Made by a program: the position numbers and the translations under genes
Shown here: in pieces, positions 17,482-27,840 of the stretch
Numbering within the stretch: position 1 is the stretch's first letter
Layout: each line of letters starts with the position of its first letter
From: Terriglobia bacterium
GTDB taxonomy: Bacteria; Acidobacteriota; Terriglobia; JAIQFV01
DNA length: 64,000 nt
NCBI GenBank assembly: GCA_020073085.1
Contig: JAIQFV010000011.1
Location: 90,153 to 154,152 of the forward strand
Direction: 5' to 3'
The notes under the pieces: generated by a model
Told to the model about the DNA's origin: nothing
The model's input: only the letters and a program-made list of their open reading frames with translations
Databases searched by the model: none

Positions 17482-18822
17482 TTAACCCCGTCGAGCGACA
17501 ACCTCGGAGACGACGCGCGCCGGAGCTTCCTCTTCCAAGCGAGAGACGCTGGGGGCGCGGACGGTCAAAAACTGAACGAGATCCTTGGAGAAGAGGATGT
17601 CCAAAGTCCAATCGAGGGCGACCCGCACCTTTTTTTCGAATCGTGGAAGTTTGCTCAAATAAATGGTTCTCCATAACCACCAGGCGAAAAAGCCGGAGAA
17701 ATTCACCCCAAGAATATTGGCGACCCCGGTTCGCTTCCCGATGGCGGCCAATTGTCCCAGGGTTGAGAATTGAAAAGGGCGTTTGCGGGCTCCACGGATC
17801 TCCGCCTGGATGTTCTCGGCGAGGACCTTGCCTTGGCGCAGGGCGTGTTGGGCCGTGGGCGGACAGGGCTTTCCCGTTTTGGGATCGGGGACCACAGCGC
17901 AATCCCCAAGCGCCCACACCCCCGGCCAATCGGGCACCTCCATGTAACGGTTGACCTTCAGGCGACCTCGCTCCTTCTCACAGGCGATCGATTGCAGGAG
18001 GGGATTCGGGGAGGTTCCCGCGGTCCAGACGAGTGTGTTTGCCTCAATGGTCGTGCCATCGCTGAGTTCGATGCCGTCGTCTGAAACTCCTTCGACCTTC
18101 GTATTCACCAGGATTTCCACTTTCCGTTCGGTCAATTTCCTCTGCGCATAGGTGCCGAGTTTCTCGCCCAGTTCGGGCAGGATGACCGGTCCCGGGTGCA
18201 CCAGAACGACCCTTAACATGCTTTCTCTCAAGTGCGGATAAGCATGCAAGCTTTCGCGAACGAAGTCGTTGACCCCGGCGACCGTTTCTACGCCCGCGAA
18301 TCCGCCACCGGCGACGACGAACGTCAAAAGGGGATGCTTGAACCGGCAACATTCGCTGTCGGCCTCCTCCAACTGGGCGATGAGGTGGTTTCGCAGCGTA
18401 ATTGCATCACCAAGTGATTTCATGGTGAGGGCCCGTTCCTCGAGACCCGGGAGATTGTAGAAATTCGTAATGGATCCGAGGCCTACCACAAGGTGGTCGT
18501 AGCGGAGAGTGTGCTCGTGGCCATCGAACCCGTGGGACACACGCACCTGTTTGGAGGGAAGGTCAATTCCTTCGACTTCACCGGCGAAGAAATTGACTCG
18601 CTTAAGCATTTTGCGGGCCGGGTTAACGATCGTCGTCAGGTCGAGATCGCTCGCCGCCACCTCATGAAGCATCGGCGTGAAGAGAAAGAAATTCTCCCGG
18701 TTCACCATCGTCACTTCAACGTCCGGGTCCCGCGCCAAAGTTTTTTCAAATTCCATGGCGGCATACATCCCCGCGAAGCCGCCTCCGAGAATTAGAATGC
18801 GGGTTGGTTCAGCAGCGCTCAT
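17482..18822 (-). CDS. ndh: type II NADH:quinone dehydrogenase
   Basis: The 446-residue protein has the NDH-2 layout: an FAD-binding LGGGFAGMYAAMEFEK at the N-terminus, FFLFTPMLHEVAASDL, the NADH-binding AGGGFAGVETVAG, and a second FAD motif WALGDCAVVP with PPTAQHALRQG. A C-terminal amphipathic region (FFAWWLWRTIYLSKLP) should dock the protein on the membrane surface. It passes NADH electrons to quinone without pumping protons. The start at 18822 has a GAGGA site; an extension to 18918 crosses an inverted repeat and is rejected. It lies beside glucose 1-dehydrogenase, whose NADH it could recycle. Confidence 0.92.
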   Translation of the reverse strand: MSAAEPTRILILGGGFAGMYAAMEFEKTLARDPDVEVTMVNRENFFLFTPMLHEVAASDLDLTTIVNPARKMLKRVNFFAGEVEGIDLPSKQVRVSHGFDGHEHTLRYDHLVVGLGSITNFYNLPGLEERALTMKSLGDAITLRNHLIAQLEEADSECCRFKHPLLTFVVAGGGFAGVETVAGVNDFVRESLHAYPHLRESMLRVVLVHPGPVILPELGEKLGTYAQRKLTERKVEILVNTKVEGVSDDGIELSDGTTIEANTLVWTAGTSPNPLLQSIACEKERGRLKVNRYMEVPDWPGVWALGDCAVVPDPKTGKPCPPTAQHALRQGKVLAENIQAEIRGARKRPFQFSTLGQLAAIGKRTGVANILGVNFSGFFAWWLWRTIYLSKLPRFEKKVRVALDWTLDILFSKDLVQFLTVRAPSVSRLEEEAPARVVSEVVARRG

Positions 18823-18847
18823 GATTGTTTCCTCGCAGATGACAGAG

Positions 18848-18910
18848 AGGGACAGACACCTAATTGGACACCATACCTGGAAAGTCTTTTGAGACAAGGT
18901 GTCTGTCCCT
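18848..18910. repeat. 14-bp perfect inverted repeat, REP/MITE-like
   Basis: AGGGACAGACACCT (18848-18861) and its exact complement (18897-18910) bracket 35 nt, and both arms are followed by TAATT on the plus strand. The pair fills the gap between the glucose dehydrogenase stop and the NDH-2 start. It looks like a small dispersed element rather than an operon terminator. Confidence 0.55.
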
Positions 18911-18926
18911 AATTCCAAGACGGCGC

Positions 18927-20030
<1,104 letters not shown>

Positions 20031-20145
20031 TGCGGATTCTCCTTTTTTTGTTGAGACCTTGCCACGCGGAGCTGCCGTGTCCCTCGCTCAATGGTTGCTG
20101 CCTAGTAATGCCCGCGGGGAGGGAAACTATTCCCGGCTTCTTAAT

Positions 20146-20714
20146 AGTTGTCAGTTCTCAGTTGCCAGTTGCCGGTAAAGTTATCAGTTCTCAGTTCTCA
20201 GTTGTCAGTGGGCGAACGAGACATCTCCTTGTATACTGGAATCCTCACCCACCCCCACGGAGAGCACAGATGAAACACTCGTATAGAGATCTTGTCGCCT
20301 GGAGGAAGGCCATGGATCTTGTCACCGAGGTTTACAAGATGACATCAGCCTTTCCCCAGAGCGAACTCTATGGTTTAACCGGGCAACTCAGACGTGCGGC
20401 CGTTTCTATTCCATGCAACATTGCTGAAGGTCAAGGTCGCCTTACCAGAGGGGAGTTTCAACAGTTCCTTGGCTACGCACGGGGATCTATCGTGGAGGTG
20501 GAAACCCTAACTCAAATTGCCGGAGAGTTGCAATTCCTTCAACCCAGCCAACTCGGGCAGCTTCAGACCAAGACCTCTGAACTGGCAAGGATTCTAAACG
20601 GCCTGATCAATGCAATAAGGAATCGATGCCAGTGAGTTTCATCGATCTAAAAACTGAGAACTGAGAACTGACAACTGAGAACTATTCTGACAACTGAGAA
20701 CTGATAACTTCTTC
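20146..20714. mobile_element. element C: inverted heptad-repeat element carrying an IVP-type gene
   Basis: The left arm (20146-20213) has units AGTTGTC, AGTTCTC, AGTTGCC and AGTGGGC. The right arm (20651-20714) has AGTTCTC and AGTTGTC units in the opposite orientation. Both arms contain AAGTTATCAGTTCTCAG reading inward, which marks likely termini near 20178 and 20714. Between them is one gene with its own ribosome site, a four-helix-bundle protein of the 23S rRNA intervening-sequence family. The right end abuts the stop codon of glucosidase paralog 2, exactly as element A abuts paralog 1. I infer a mobile unit, of which A, B, D and E are gene-less relatives. Confidence 0.62.
20270..20635 (+). 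CDS. four-helix bundle protein, 23S rRNA IVP family
   Basis: The 121-residue, entirely helical protein shows the family signature: YRDLVAWRKAMDL near the N-terminus, FPQSELYGLTGQLRRAAVSIPCNIAEGQGR in the middle (in two blocks) and FLGYARGSIVEVETL toward the end. Relatives are encoded inside intervening sequences of some bacterial 23S rRNA genes and at many non-rRNA sites; the fold also resembles the Avd accessory protein of diversity-generating retroelements. The biochemical role is not established, though pentamer formation and nucleic-acid binding are plausible. A GGAGAG site lies 7 nt before the ATG at 20270. It is the only plus-strand gene between 7.9 and 34 kb and is enclosed by inverted heptad arrays. 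Confidence 0.9.
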   Translation: MKHSYRDLVAWRKAMDLVTEVYKMTSAFPQSELYGLTGQLRRAAVSIPCNIAEGQGRLTRGEFQQFLGYARGSIVEVETLTQIAGELQFLQPSQLGQLQTKTSELARILNGLINAIRNRCQ

Positions 20715-23354
20715 TCATTCCCCACTCTGCTCGATTAGTTTGGCAACCAGCCCGGTCCAGCCGGTCTGATGATTGGCCCCGATCCCGGCCCCGTTGTCGC
20801 CATGAAAGTACTCGTTAAACAGGATGAGATCCTTCCAGTGGGGATCAGTCTGAAACTTTTGAATTCCGCCAAAGAAGGGCCGTCGCCCGTCCTGTCCCCG
20901 GAGAAAGATGCGGGTCAGGCGTCGCGAAAGCTCGCCCGCGACCTCCCAGAGGGTGAGCATTTTTCCGGAACCAGTAGGGAATTCCACCTTGAAATCGTCC
21001 CCCAGGTAGTGATGAAACTTTTGCAGGGATTCAATGAGGAGATAATTCACTGGAAACCAGATGGGACCTCGCCAATTCGAATTGCCTCCAAACAAACCGG
21101 TGCTGGACTCTGCAGGTTCATAAGCAACGCGATAGCTGTTCCCGTTCGCCCCGAGCATGTACGGGCGGTCCTGGTGGTACCGGGAGAGGGCTCGGATTCC
21201 ATAGGGTGACAAGAATTCCTGCTCGTTCAGCATCAGAGCCAGCACCCGGCGCAACTTGTCACGATCCACAATGGAAAGCAGGCGGCGTTCGCGCTGACCC
21301 GCTGTCCTCATACAAGCGACATTGCCAACCAAGTCGGGCCGATTGTCGATAAACCACTCGAGACGCCGCTTAAACCCCGGAAGCCGGTCAAGCATGTCAG
21401 GCTCCAGGGTCTCCACCGCGAACAGAGGAATCAAACCCACCATAGAGCGGACCTTCATAGGAAAAGATTCCCCTCCGGGCAGGTGCAACGCATCGTAATA
21501 AAAACCATCCTCTTCATCCCACAATCCGAGGTTCTTGCTCCCGAGATGGTTCATGGCATGAGCGATGTGGAGAAAATGCTCCCAGAACTTGCTGGCCACA
21601 TTTTCGTAAGCCGGATTCTCACGGGCCAGCTCCAGCGCGATGGCCAGGAGGTTGAGACAGTACATGCCCATCCAACTGGTCCCGTCGGACTGCTCGATAT
21701 AGCCCCCTGTAGGCAATGGAGCCGAACGGTCAAAAACGCCGATATTGTCCAGGCCCAGGAAACCTCCCTGGAAGACGTTCATCCCCTCGGCATCTTTCCG
21801 GTTCACCCACCACGTGAAATTCAACATCAGTTTGTGAAATACGGACTCGAGGAAGTGGAGGTCACCTTTGCCGCGGATTCTTTTTTCAATCTTATACACA
21901 CGCCAGGCGGCCCATGCGTGTACGGGGGGATTCACGTCACCGAAGGCCCATTCGTAGGCAGGCAACTGGCCGTTCGGGTGCATATACCACTCCCGCGTCA
22001 ACAGGACGAGTTGCTCCTTGGCAAAGTCGGGATCGACCAGCGCCAGAGGAATGCAATGGAAGGCGAGGTCCCAGGCCGCGTACCAGGGATACTCCCACTT
22101 GTCGGGCATGGAAATCACGTCGGCGTTGTACAGGTGTCCCCATTCCCGGTTCCGACCTCGTTGATGACCCTCAGGCGGCGGGTTGTCGGGGTCCCCCTTG
22201 AGCCAGGTCCGAAGATCATAGTGATAAAACTGTTTCGACCAGAGCATCCCCGCAAAGGCCTGGCGTTGTACCCGGCACGCATCTTCAGAGGTGCATTTGC
22301 CGGCACGCTCTTTGTAGAACTCGTCCGCTTCAACCTTTCTTTTTGAGAAGACCGCATCAAATTCCTTTCCCAGAACTGTGGCATGGGGAGGGCAGTCGAC
22401 GAACCGAAGACGCAGGGTGGAACTCTCACCCGGCGGGATTCGAAGGCTGAAATGGGCCGAGGCCTTGGTGCCTGTTTGGGCCGGGTTCACGGCGGCCCGG
22501 TTGCCATGCACGATGTATTCGTGGATTCCATCTTTGACATAGGGGGTGCTATTTTCACCACCCCACAGCCGCCTGGCATTGGATTCGTTCTCGGTGAAGA
22601 GCAGCTCCGGAGAGCCGTCGCAAACGAGCCAGCGCTTGCCGTATTCATGATGGTCCACCGCGATGACCGAGGCCCTCTGGACACCATCAGCCCGGGTCAA
22701 GCTCGGCCTCCGACTGGCGCCATTCCAAGACCAGGTATTGCGAAACCAAAGAGTCGGCAGGAGGTGTAGTTCGGCGGGATCAGGGCCCCGGTTATGGGCC
22801 ATGATGCGGATGCAAATATCTTCGGGTGTGGCCTTGGCGTATTCGACGAACACATCAAAGTAGCGGTTCTCATTAAAGATGCCAGTATCAATCAACTCGA
22901 ACTCCAAGGCGTCTCTCCCCCGGCGACGGTTTTCCTCGACCAGTCGGGCGTATGGAAATTCCGCCTGCGGGTACTTGTAGAGAAAATTCATGTAGGAGTG
23001 AGTGGGTGTCGAATCGAGATAGAAATAGTACTCCTTGACGTCCTCTCCATGGTTGCCCTCGCTGCCGGTCAGACCGAAGATTCGTTCTTTAAGGATCGGA
23101 TCGCGTCCGTTCCACAGGGCCAGCGCAAAACAGATTACCTGGTGACGGTCCGAGATTCCACCGATGCCATCTTCGCCCCAGCGATAAGTACGAGATCGCG
23201 CCTGGTCATGCGGAAGGTAGTCCCATGCCGTGCCACCAGGGCTATAGTCTTCGCGCACCGTACCCCATTGGCGCTCACTGAGGTAGGGCCCCCATCGCTT
23301 CCAGTGAGCCTTGCGGTCGTGGGATTCTTGAAGTCGGATGTCTTCTTGGGTCAC
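20715..23354 (-). CDS. GH63-like glucosidase, paralog 2
   Basis: It has 879 residues like paralog 1 and the same motifs along its whole length: [51 protein letters not shown] and [11 protein letters not shown], ending EQSGE. I start at the GTG at 23354, because GAGGAG lies 5 nt before it and the first residues then match those of paralog 1; a GTG at 23360 touches the ribosome site. It has no signal peptide. Differences cluster in the middle of the barrel near the substrate region, so the two may act on different glucosides. The stop is followed at once by element C, and the start is preceded by mini-element D. Confidence 0.88.
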   Translation of the reverse strand: MTQEDIRLQESHDRKAHWKRWGPYLSERQWGTVREDYSPGGTAWDYLPHDQARSRTYRWGEDGIGGISDRHQVICFALALWNGRDPILKERIFGLTGSEGNHGEDVKEYYFYLDSTPTHSYMNFLYKYPQAEFPYARLVEENRRRGRDALEFELIDTGIFNENRYFDVFVEYAKATPEDICIRIMAHNRGPDPAELHLLPTLWFRNTWSWNGASRRPSLTRADGVQRASVIAVDHHEYGKRWLVCDGSPELLFTENESNARRLWGGENSTPYVKDGIHEYIVHGNRAAVNPAQTGTKASAHFSLRIPPGESSTLRLRFVDCPPHATVLGKEFDAVFSKRKVEADEFYKERAGKCTSEDACRVQRQAFAGMLWSKQFYHYDLRTWLKGDPDNPPPEGHQRGRNREWGHLYNADVISMPDKWEYPWYAAWDLAFHCIPLALVDPDFAKEQLVLLTREWYMHPNGQLPAYEWAFGDVNPPVHAWAAWRVYKIEKRIRGKGDLHFLESVFHKLMLNFTWWVNRKDAEGMNVFQGGFLGLDNIGVFDRSAPLPTGGYIEQSDGTSWMGMYCLNLLAIALELARENPAYENVASKFWEHFLHIAHAMNHLGSKNLGLWDEEDGFYYDALHLPGGESFPMKVRSMVGLIPLFAVETLEPDMLDRLPGFKRRLEWFIDNRPDLVGNVACMRTAGQRERRLLSIVDRDKLRRVLALMLNEQEFLSPYGIRALSRYHQDRPYMLGANGNSYRVAYEPAESSTGLFGGNSNWRGPIWFPVNYLLIESLQKFHHYLGDDFKVEFPTGSGKMLTLWEVAGELSRRLTRIFLRGQDGRRPFFGGIQKFQTDPHWKDLILFNEYFHGDNGAGIGANHQTGWTGLVAKLIEQSGE

Positions 23355-23394
23355 ATTCACTCCTCATTGATTGAATGACCTGGTTCTCTTGAAT

Positions 23395-23479
23395 CGAAGC
23401 CAGAGGCCAGAAGCCGGAAGCCCGATCAACTCAGTTACCGTGGATTTTTCTGGCTTCAGGCATCCTGCTTCTGGCTTCC
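23395..23479. repeat. element D: minimal 85-bp inverted heptad element
   Basis: Four units (CGAAGCC, AGAGGCC, AGAAGCC, GGAAGCC; 23395-23422) face four in opposite orientation (23452-23479) around a 29-nt centre. It lies about 40 bp before the start of glucosidase paralog 2, the same place element B occupies before paralog 1. It is the smallest member of the family in this window. Confidence 0.6.
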
Positions 23480-23536
23480 GCTCCAAGACTACGAAGCTGC
23501 CCTCTAAACATCAGATCAGCCGGTCAATTAGCTCCC

Positions 23537-24697
23537 TCACTTCTCCACCAACTCCATCACGTGCCCGTCCGGATCCCTCACCAGGAAACCTCGGCGGAAT
23601 CCCAGTTTCGTGTCCGGCAGGGCGATCAACCCGGAAGAGACTAGCTTGAATTTCCCGGGAACCAAACTGCGGAAGGCTGACTCCGTATCGGGGGTGATCA
23701 GCTTGGTCTGCCAATGAATCAGGTCGTTGGATCGCTCGTCGGCGGGTTTCGCTCTTCCGCCTCGCGGTGCAAGGTATTCCAGAAACTCAATTCCCGGTCC
23801 CGAGGGGGCGCGGAGGCTGGTGATCCTCAGATGCGCCCCGAATACATTGTTCAGGTGTTCCTGCTCATCTCCATAATTCTCACTTTCGCCGGCGACCCGA
23901 AACCCGAGGAATCCCTGGTAGAACTTCAGGCTTGCTTCGGTGTCGATAACGACGATGGCGGTGTGGTCAATGCCCAGGAATAAAGCCTCACTGGCCCGAT
24001 GCCACTTTGAATCGCCTTTGTCGGGAGGGAATTGGAGAATCTCGAGCACGTGCCGGTCGGGATCCTTGAAGTAGAAAGCGCGAATTCCGCCGGCCTCCTT
24101 GTTCCAATCAGGCAGGCGCTGGGGCCCGGAGGAGGCATGTTCAACTTTGTTCTGTCGCAGCCATTGATAGGCGCGGTCCATGTCATTCGTGATGATCGCG
24201 ATATGCTGGAACCATCGGTCGTTGCTGCGGGAATCCTCGGGAATGGCTCGCCCCCGGGGCGCGAGATATTCAGTCAACTCGATGAACTCTTCACCCAACT
24301 TCATCCGGACGACTCGCATCCTCACTCCGAACAGTCCTACGAGATGTTCGTAGTCGCTTCCGGCGACCTCCACGTCGGAAACCTTTTCGAACCGGAGAAC
24401 CTTGGAGTAAAACTCGACCGAGCGGTCCATGTCGGCGACGGTCATTCCCACGGCATCGACGCCGATGATCGAGAGGGGGAGGGGGCGGGGAGACGGGCTC
24501 GCGGGAGCCGCAATTCCTCCTCCTTGGCGTCCGTCGCTCCCCGCCTTAAGGTGAGACTGAGAGGCCCTGTATGAAAATGGCCACAAGAGTCCGAGAAGGA
24601 TCCAAACAGGAAAAAGGACCAAGCCCGCAGAACGACCCCACGACGTTCTTCCAAGCGCGAGTTTGTCAGGCTGGGTCATTTGATTCTCCGGTGTCAT
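23537..24697 (-). CDS. membrane-anchored protein with two VOC domains
   Basis: The 386-residue protein has an N-terminal membrane segment (about residues 24-42), a Pro/Ser-rich linker and two glyoxalase-like domains at about 76-228 (VGMTVADMDRSVEFYSKVL ... KDPDRHVLEILQF) and 236-385 (IDHTAIVVIDTEASLKFYQ ... RDPDGHVMELVEK). Each domain keeps its C-terminal H.E. pair and the second also has IDHTAIVV, so a VOC metal site is possible. It probably sits in the periplasm or on the membrane. The ATG at 24697 has AAAGGA at 8 nt; an ATG at 24679 with GGAG is an alternative. It ends 13 bp downstream of the GMC oxidoreductase gene and may be co-transcribed with it. Substrate unknown. Confidence 0.82.
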   Translation of the reverse strand: MTPENQMTQPDKLALGRTSWGRSAGLVLFPVWILLGLLWPFSYRASQSHLKAGSDGRQGGGIAAPASPSPRPLPLSIIGVDAVGMTVADMDRSVEFYSKVLRFEKVSDVEVAGSDYEHLVGLFGVRMRVVRMKLGEEFIELTEYLAPRGRAIPEDSRSNDRWFQHIAIITNDMDRAYQWLRQNKVEHASSGPQRLPDWNKEAGGIRAFYFKDPDRHVLEILQFPPDKGDSKWHRASEALFLGIDHTAIVVIDTEASLKFYQGFLGFRVAGESENYGDEQEHLNNVFGAHLRITSLRAPSGPGIEFLEYLAPRGGRAKPADERSNDLIHWQTKLITPDTESAFRSLVPGKFKLVSSGLIALPDTKLGFRRGFLVRDPDGHVMELVEK

Positions 24698-24709
24698 CGC
24701 TAGTGTCCT

Positions 24710-26281
24710 TTAACCTAATCTCCCGATCAGATGGTCACCAACGCGCAGAGCATTGGCCATGATGGTCAACCCGGGGTTGACCGCCCCGCTCGATGGAAAG
24801 AAGCTCGCGTCCACGACATACAGGTTGTCGAGTTCGTGCGCCTTGCAATTGGCGTCCAGCGCGGAGGTCCGCGGATCCCGACCAAACCGGATCGTCCCGT
24901 TCTGGTGGGCGACACCGGCCAGAGGAATGCGCTGACCCACATAGAGGTTGTGGGAGAACAGTCCCTGATAGCACTCATGGCCATGGACAGAGCACTTGGT
25001 CTGCTGCTTCATGACGCCCTGAAGCTTGGCGATGAGCCGCTTGTGTCCTTCTTCATTGTTCACTTTGTAGGAAAGAACGATTTTCCCGTCGCGATCCACG
25101 GTCACGCGGTTCTCCGGGTCCGGCAAATCCTCGGACGTGAGCCAGAAATCGAGCGAGTGGTTGGCCATAATCTCAAGGGTAAAACCCGGCGCAATGGCCG
25201 GCGCCCCTGCTTTGAGGGTGTCCCGGTCCAGTTTGCCGACAAAAGAGATGTGGCCCATGGGGAATTCCCACTCCTTGGAGCCCAGGTAGAAATCATTTAC
25301 TGACAAGGTCTTCTGGAAGATCGTAGGATTCAGACACTTTGAAATTGCCATTAGCACAGAGTTGACGTGCCCCATGTAGTGGCGTCCGACGACGTCGGAG
25401 CAGTTGGCCAGCCCGTGCGGATGCTTGTCGTTGGCGGAGCGCAACAGCAGCGCCGCGGAGTTGATGGCTCCACACGAAACGACCACAACGTCGGCAGAGA
25501 ATTTATTCTTCGAGCCATGGTGTTCGATCCAAACGCCTGTGACCTCGCGACCGGAAGGACTGGTCTCGAGACGGGAAACGTAGGCATTGGTCATGAGAGT
25601 GACATTGGAATGATTGAGTGCAGGGTCCACACTCACTACCTGCGCGTCCGATTTCGCATACACCAGGCAAGGGTACCCGTCACAGGTGTTGCAGCGGATG
25701 CATCGGCTCGTCCGCGGGTTCTTCTCGTCCAGCATGACCCCCAAGGGAGTGTGGAATGGCTTGAGGCCGAGGTTTGCAAAGTCGTCACTCAGCAGTTGCA
25801 TGCGAGGCTCGTGACTGACCGGCGGATGAGGGAAAGGGCCAGTCGCCGCGGGTTCGGTGGGGTCTTCACCCCGCTGGCCGTGAACCTGGTAGAGGTGCTC
25901 GGCCTGAGTGTAATAAGGCTCCAGGTCTTCGTATGAAATGGGCCAAGCCGGAGAGACTCCGCTGTGGTGGCGGATTTCTCCGAAGTCTTCTTTACGAAGG
26001 CGGAACAGCGCGGCCCCGTAAAACTTGGTGTTGCCGCCAACACAATAATTGGTGTGGGGATGAAGCTCCTTCCCATCCCGGTCGCGCCAGATTTCCTTGG
26101 TCTGGTACTTTCCTTGAGCGTTGACCGCGATTGAACTCCAGTTGTCTTTTTCACGGGGCACATAATCGCCGCGCTCGAGTAACAGGACGCGCTTGCCCGA
26201 AGGAGCCAGCTTGGCAGCCAGCGTCCCACCTCCCGCGCCGGTCCCGATGATGATCACGTCGTAATGAGTGTCATTTGGCAT
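24710..26281 (-). CDS. GMC family FAD-dependent oxidoreductase
   Basis: The 523-residue protein has the FAD-binding GTGAGGGTLAAKLAPSG at the N-terminus, a central GMC region (NYCVGGNTKFYGAAL, SCGAINSAALLLRSAN) and the C-terminal GMC signature region with NLYVVDASFFPSSGAVNP. A cysteine-rich insert CIRCNTCDGYPC near residue 200 is unusual for simple glucose or choline oxidases and recalls GMC enzymes that pass electrons to cytochromes. A GGGGGA ribosome site precedes the ATG at 26281; the in-frame extension to 26494 overlaps the ECF sigma gene end and is rejected. Probable role: oxidation of a sugar or alcohol. Substrate and acceptor not determined. Confidence 0.88.
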   Translation of the reverse strand: MPNDTHYDVIIIGTGAGGGTLAAKLAPSGKRVLLLERGDYVPREKDNWSSIAVNAQGKYQTKEIWRDRDGKELHPHTNYCVGGNTKFYGAALFRLRKEDFGEIRHHSGVSPAWPISYEDLEPYYTQAEHLYQVHGQRGEDPTEPAATGPFPHPPVSHEPRMQLLSDDFANLGLKPFHTPLGVMLDEKNPRTSRCIRCNTCDGYPCLVYAKSDAQVVSVDPALNHSNVTLMTNAYVSRLETSPSGREVTGVWIEHHGSKNKFSADVVVVSCGAINSAALLLRSANDKHPHGLANCSDVVGRHYMGHVNSVLMAISKCLNPTIFQKTLSVNDFYLGSKEWEFPMGHISFVGKLDRDTLKAGAPAIAPGFTLEIMANHSLDFWLTSEDLPDPENRVTVDRDGKIVLSYKVNNEEGHKRLIAKLQGVMKQQTKCSVHGHECYQGLFSHNLYVGQRIPLAGVAHQNGTIRFGRDPRTSALDANCKAHELDNLYVVDASFFPSSGAVNPGLTIMANALRVGDHLIGRLG

Positions 26282-26460
26282 ATTTTCCCCCAGAATTTTA
26301 GTGGCCAGGTATTCGCCTTCCGGAGTCGCGCCCGGTGTGTGGAATAAGACCAGGGAATTGCTGTTTGAATCTGGATGACCTGTTCGTTCAGGCCTTAAAT
26401 CCCGGCGGGTCGAAGAATTATTCCGGCCCGTCAAGAAAAATGGATATTCAATCGGTTCGC

Positions 26461-27021
26461 TCAGAGTGCTTGGGCCATGCTGAGGGGTGGGCATGTGGGA
26501 GGCGTGAGTCTTGTCAGCTGACTTCTCAGCAATTGTCTTCCACGGCTGAGCCGCGACATCACCGTCCCTGCAGGAATCCCGAGGGTGTCCTGGATTTCCT
26601 TGTAGCTGAATTCGTAAACGTCGGACAGCAGGACCACCTCGCGATATGGCGCGGGAATCTCTTTGAATGCAGCCAGGACATCAGCGTCGGTAATGTTCTC
26701 GGCAACGGGCGGCTCATACACCAGGAGCTCTTCAAGGTTCACTTCCTCGTCCTTCACTAGGTTGAGGCGATACCACTTTCTGCGGTGATGATCGATGACA
26801 TGAAACATGATCTTAAACAGCCATGCCCTGCAATTCGTCCCCGTCTCGAAGCGATGAAAGGACTTCCAGGCCTGTAAAAACGTTTCCTGGACTACATCTT
26901 CAGCTTCTGTTGGGTTTCGAAGAATAGAGGACGCCGCCCGGTAGAGATCATTCATATGGGGGAGGGCCGTCGCTTCAAAGGTTCCCAGGTCGACCGAGTT
27001 TTCATTTTTTTCCGGTGACAT
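26461..27021 (-). CDS. ECF-type RNA polymerase sigma factor
   Basis: The 186-residue protein has region 2 (ILRNPTEAEDVVQETFLQAWKS, then NCRAWLFKIMFHVI) and region 4 (EIPAPYREVVLLSDVYEFSYKEIQDTLGIPAGTVMSRLSRGR, in two blocks). This is a standard group 4 sigma factor. A GGAGGAATTC ribosome site lies before the ATG at 27021. No anti-sigma factor gene adjoins it; the next gene downstream is the GMC oxidoreductase, 179 bp away, which may be in its regulon. The activating signal is unknown. Confidence 0.92.
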   Translation of the reverse strand: MSPEKNENSVDLGTFEATALPHMNDLYRAASSILRNPTEAEDVVQETFLQAWKSFHRFETGTNCRAWLFKIMFHVIDHHRRKWYRLNLVKDEEVNLEELLVYEPPVAENITDADVLAAFKEIPAPYREVVLLSDVYEFSYKEIQDTLGIPAGTVMSRLSRGRQLLRSQLTRLTPPTCPPLSMAQAL

Positions 27022-27189
27022 TGAATTCCTCCTGGCCGGTACACGAACCAGACCTTATTCTGCGATTACCTCAGGCTTGTTTGATGACTCCTGCTTTCAT
27101 CGGAGTCCTTCAGCTGATCGCGAGCATTTACCGGGCTGAGTCCCACGTGACGCTTGGAAATCAGAATCCATGGCGGCTTCTACGACCCG

Positions 27190-27456
27190 TCAGGCCCTGT
27201 CATCTTTGAGTTGCTCTGTCAGGAGTGGCGGACAGTTCACCAGGGTGACTACAAGTCCATTCATTTTCCGTAGCAGCGCGATTGCTTCCCGGTCCATAAA
27301 GGTGACCTCTGCCACATCCAGACTGACGCTTCGACCGTGCGAGAATACTTCTTCGCAGACTGTTCTTAACTCGGCCACCCAGGGACCAATAACTCTGCCT
27401 TCAAGGCGAAGGGTTGTAACCTTCTCTGTCCGATCAGCGATTGATATCTTGAGCAA
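27190..27456 (-). CDS. STAS-domain protein (anti-sigma antagonist-like)
   Basis: The 88-residue protein has the STAS fold pattern: a strand pair KVTTLRLEGRVIGPWVAELR, a central SLDVAEVTFMDREAIALLRKM and a final beta-alpha unit. The usual phospho-acceptor Ser/Thr after the DV.....D segment is replaced by MDREA, so phospho-switching as in SpoIIAA is doubtful. I use the TTG at 27456, which has AGGGAG 8 nt upstream and starts exactly at the domain; an ATG at 27498 would add 14 residues. It lies between the giant activator gene and an ECF sigma gene on the same strand. The partner is unknown. Confidence 0.72.
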   Translation of the reverse strand: MLKISIADRTEKVTTLRLEGRVIGPWVAELRTVCEEVFSHGRSVSLDVAEVTFMDREAIALLRKMNGLVVTLVNCPPLLTEQLKDDRA

Positions 27457-27588
27457 ATTGATAACTCCCTTCTCAAGTTCTAAGTATGGCAAGACCATAG
27501 CCAAACTCACATCTCCGGCATTCAATTTGTTAAGCTATTTATTTAAAATAATTTAATGACACAATGGAGGAAGAATGAGCTTCTACAT

Positions 27589-27608
27589 TTCCACGAAATA
27601 TCGTGGAA
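27589..27608. promoter_or_regulatory. TTCCACGA-N4-TCGTGGAA inverted repeat, with a partial copy at 27841-27856
   Basis: An 8-bp perfect inverted repeat around AATA lies upstream of the STAS gene. Its 14-nt core ACGAAATATCGTGG recurs exactly at 27843-27856, over the last codons of the giant activator gene. The AT-rich gene-free stretch 27499-27840 also holds TTGTTAATAA twice (27737 and 27759, 22 bp apart) around AACAAG-N6-CTTGTT. These look like protein-binding sites or a transcription boundary. No gene is visible in the gap. Confidence 0.4.
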
Positions 27609-27840
27609 TGAATGAAATGCCTCGTGGTAATGACCTTCCGGGTGGCCTCTGAGATCCGATCAGACTTAGAGGTCAGCCCGACTTGAGTAAGCGGACATGT
27701 CCATCGTATGCGTCGGAGATTAAGTCCATTATACTATTGTTAATAAACAAGTTAATTCTTGTTAATAAGGGCGCGATGTCAGAGCCGTTTAAACGTGGAA
27801 GTCACAAGTTAGGGGGGATTTCGGAACCCGTAGGTGTGAA

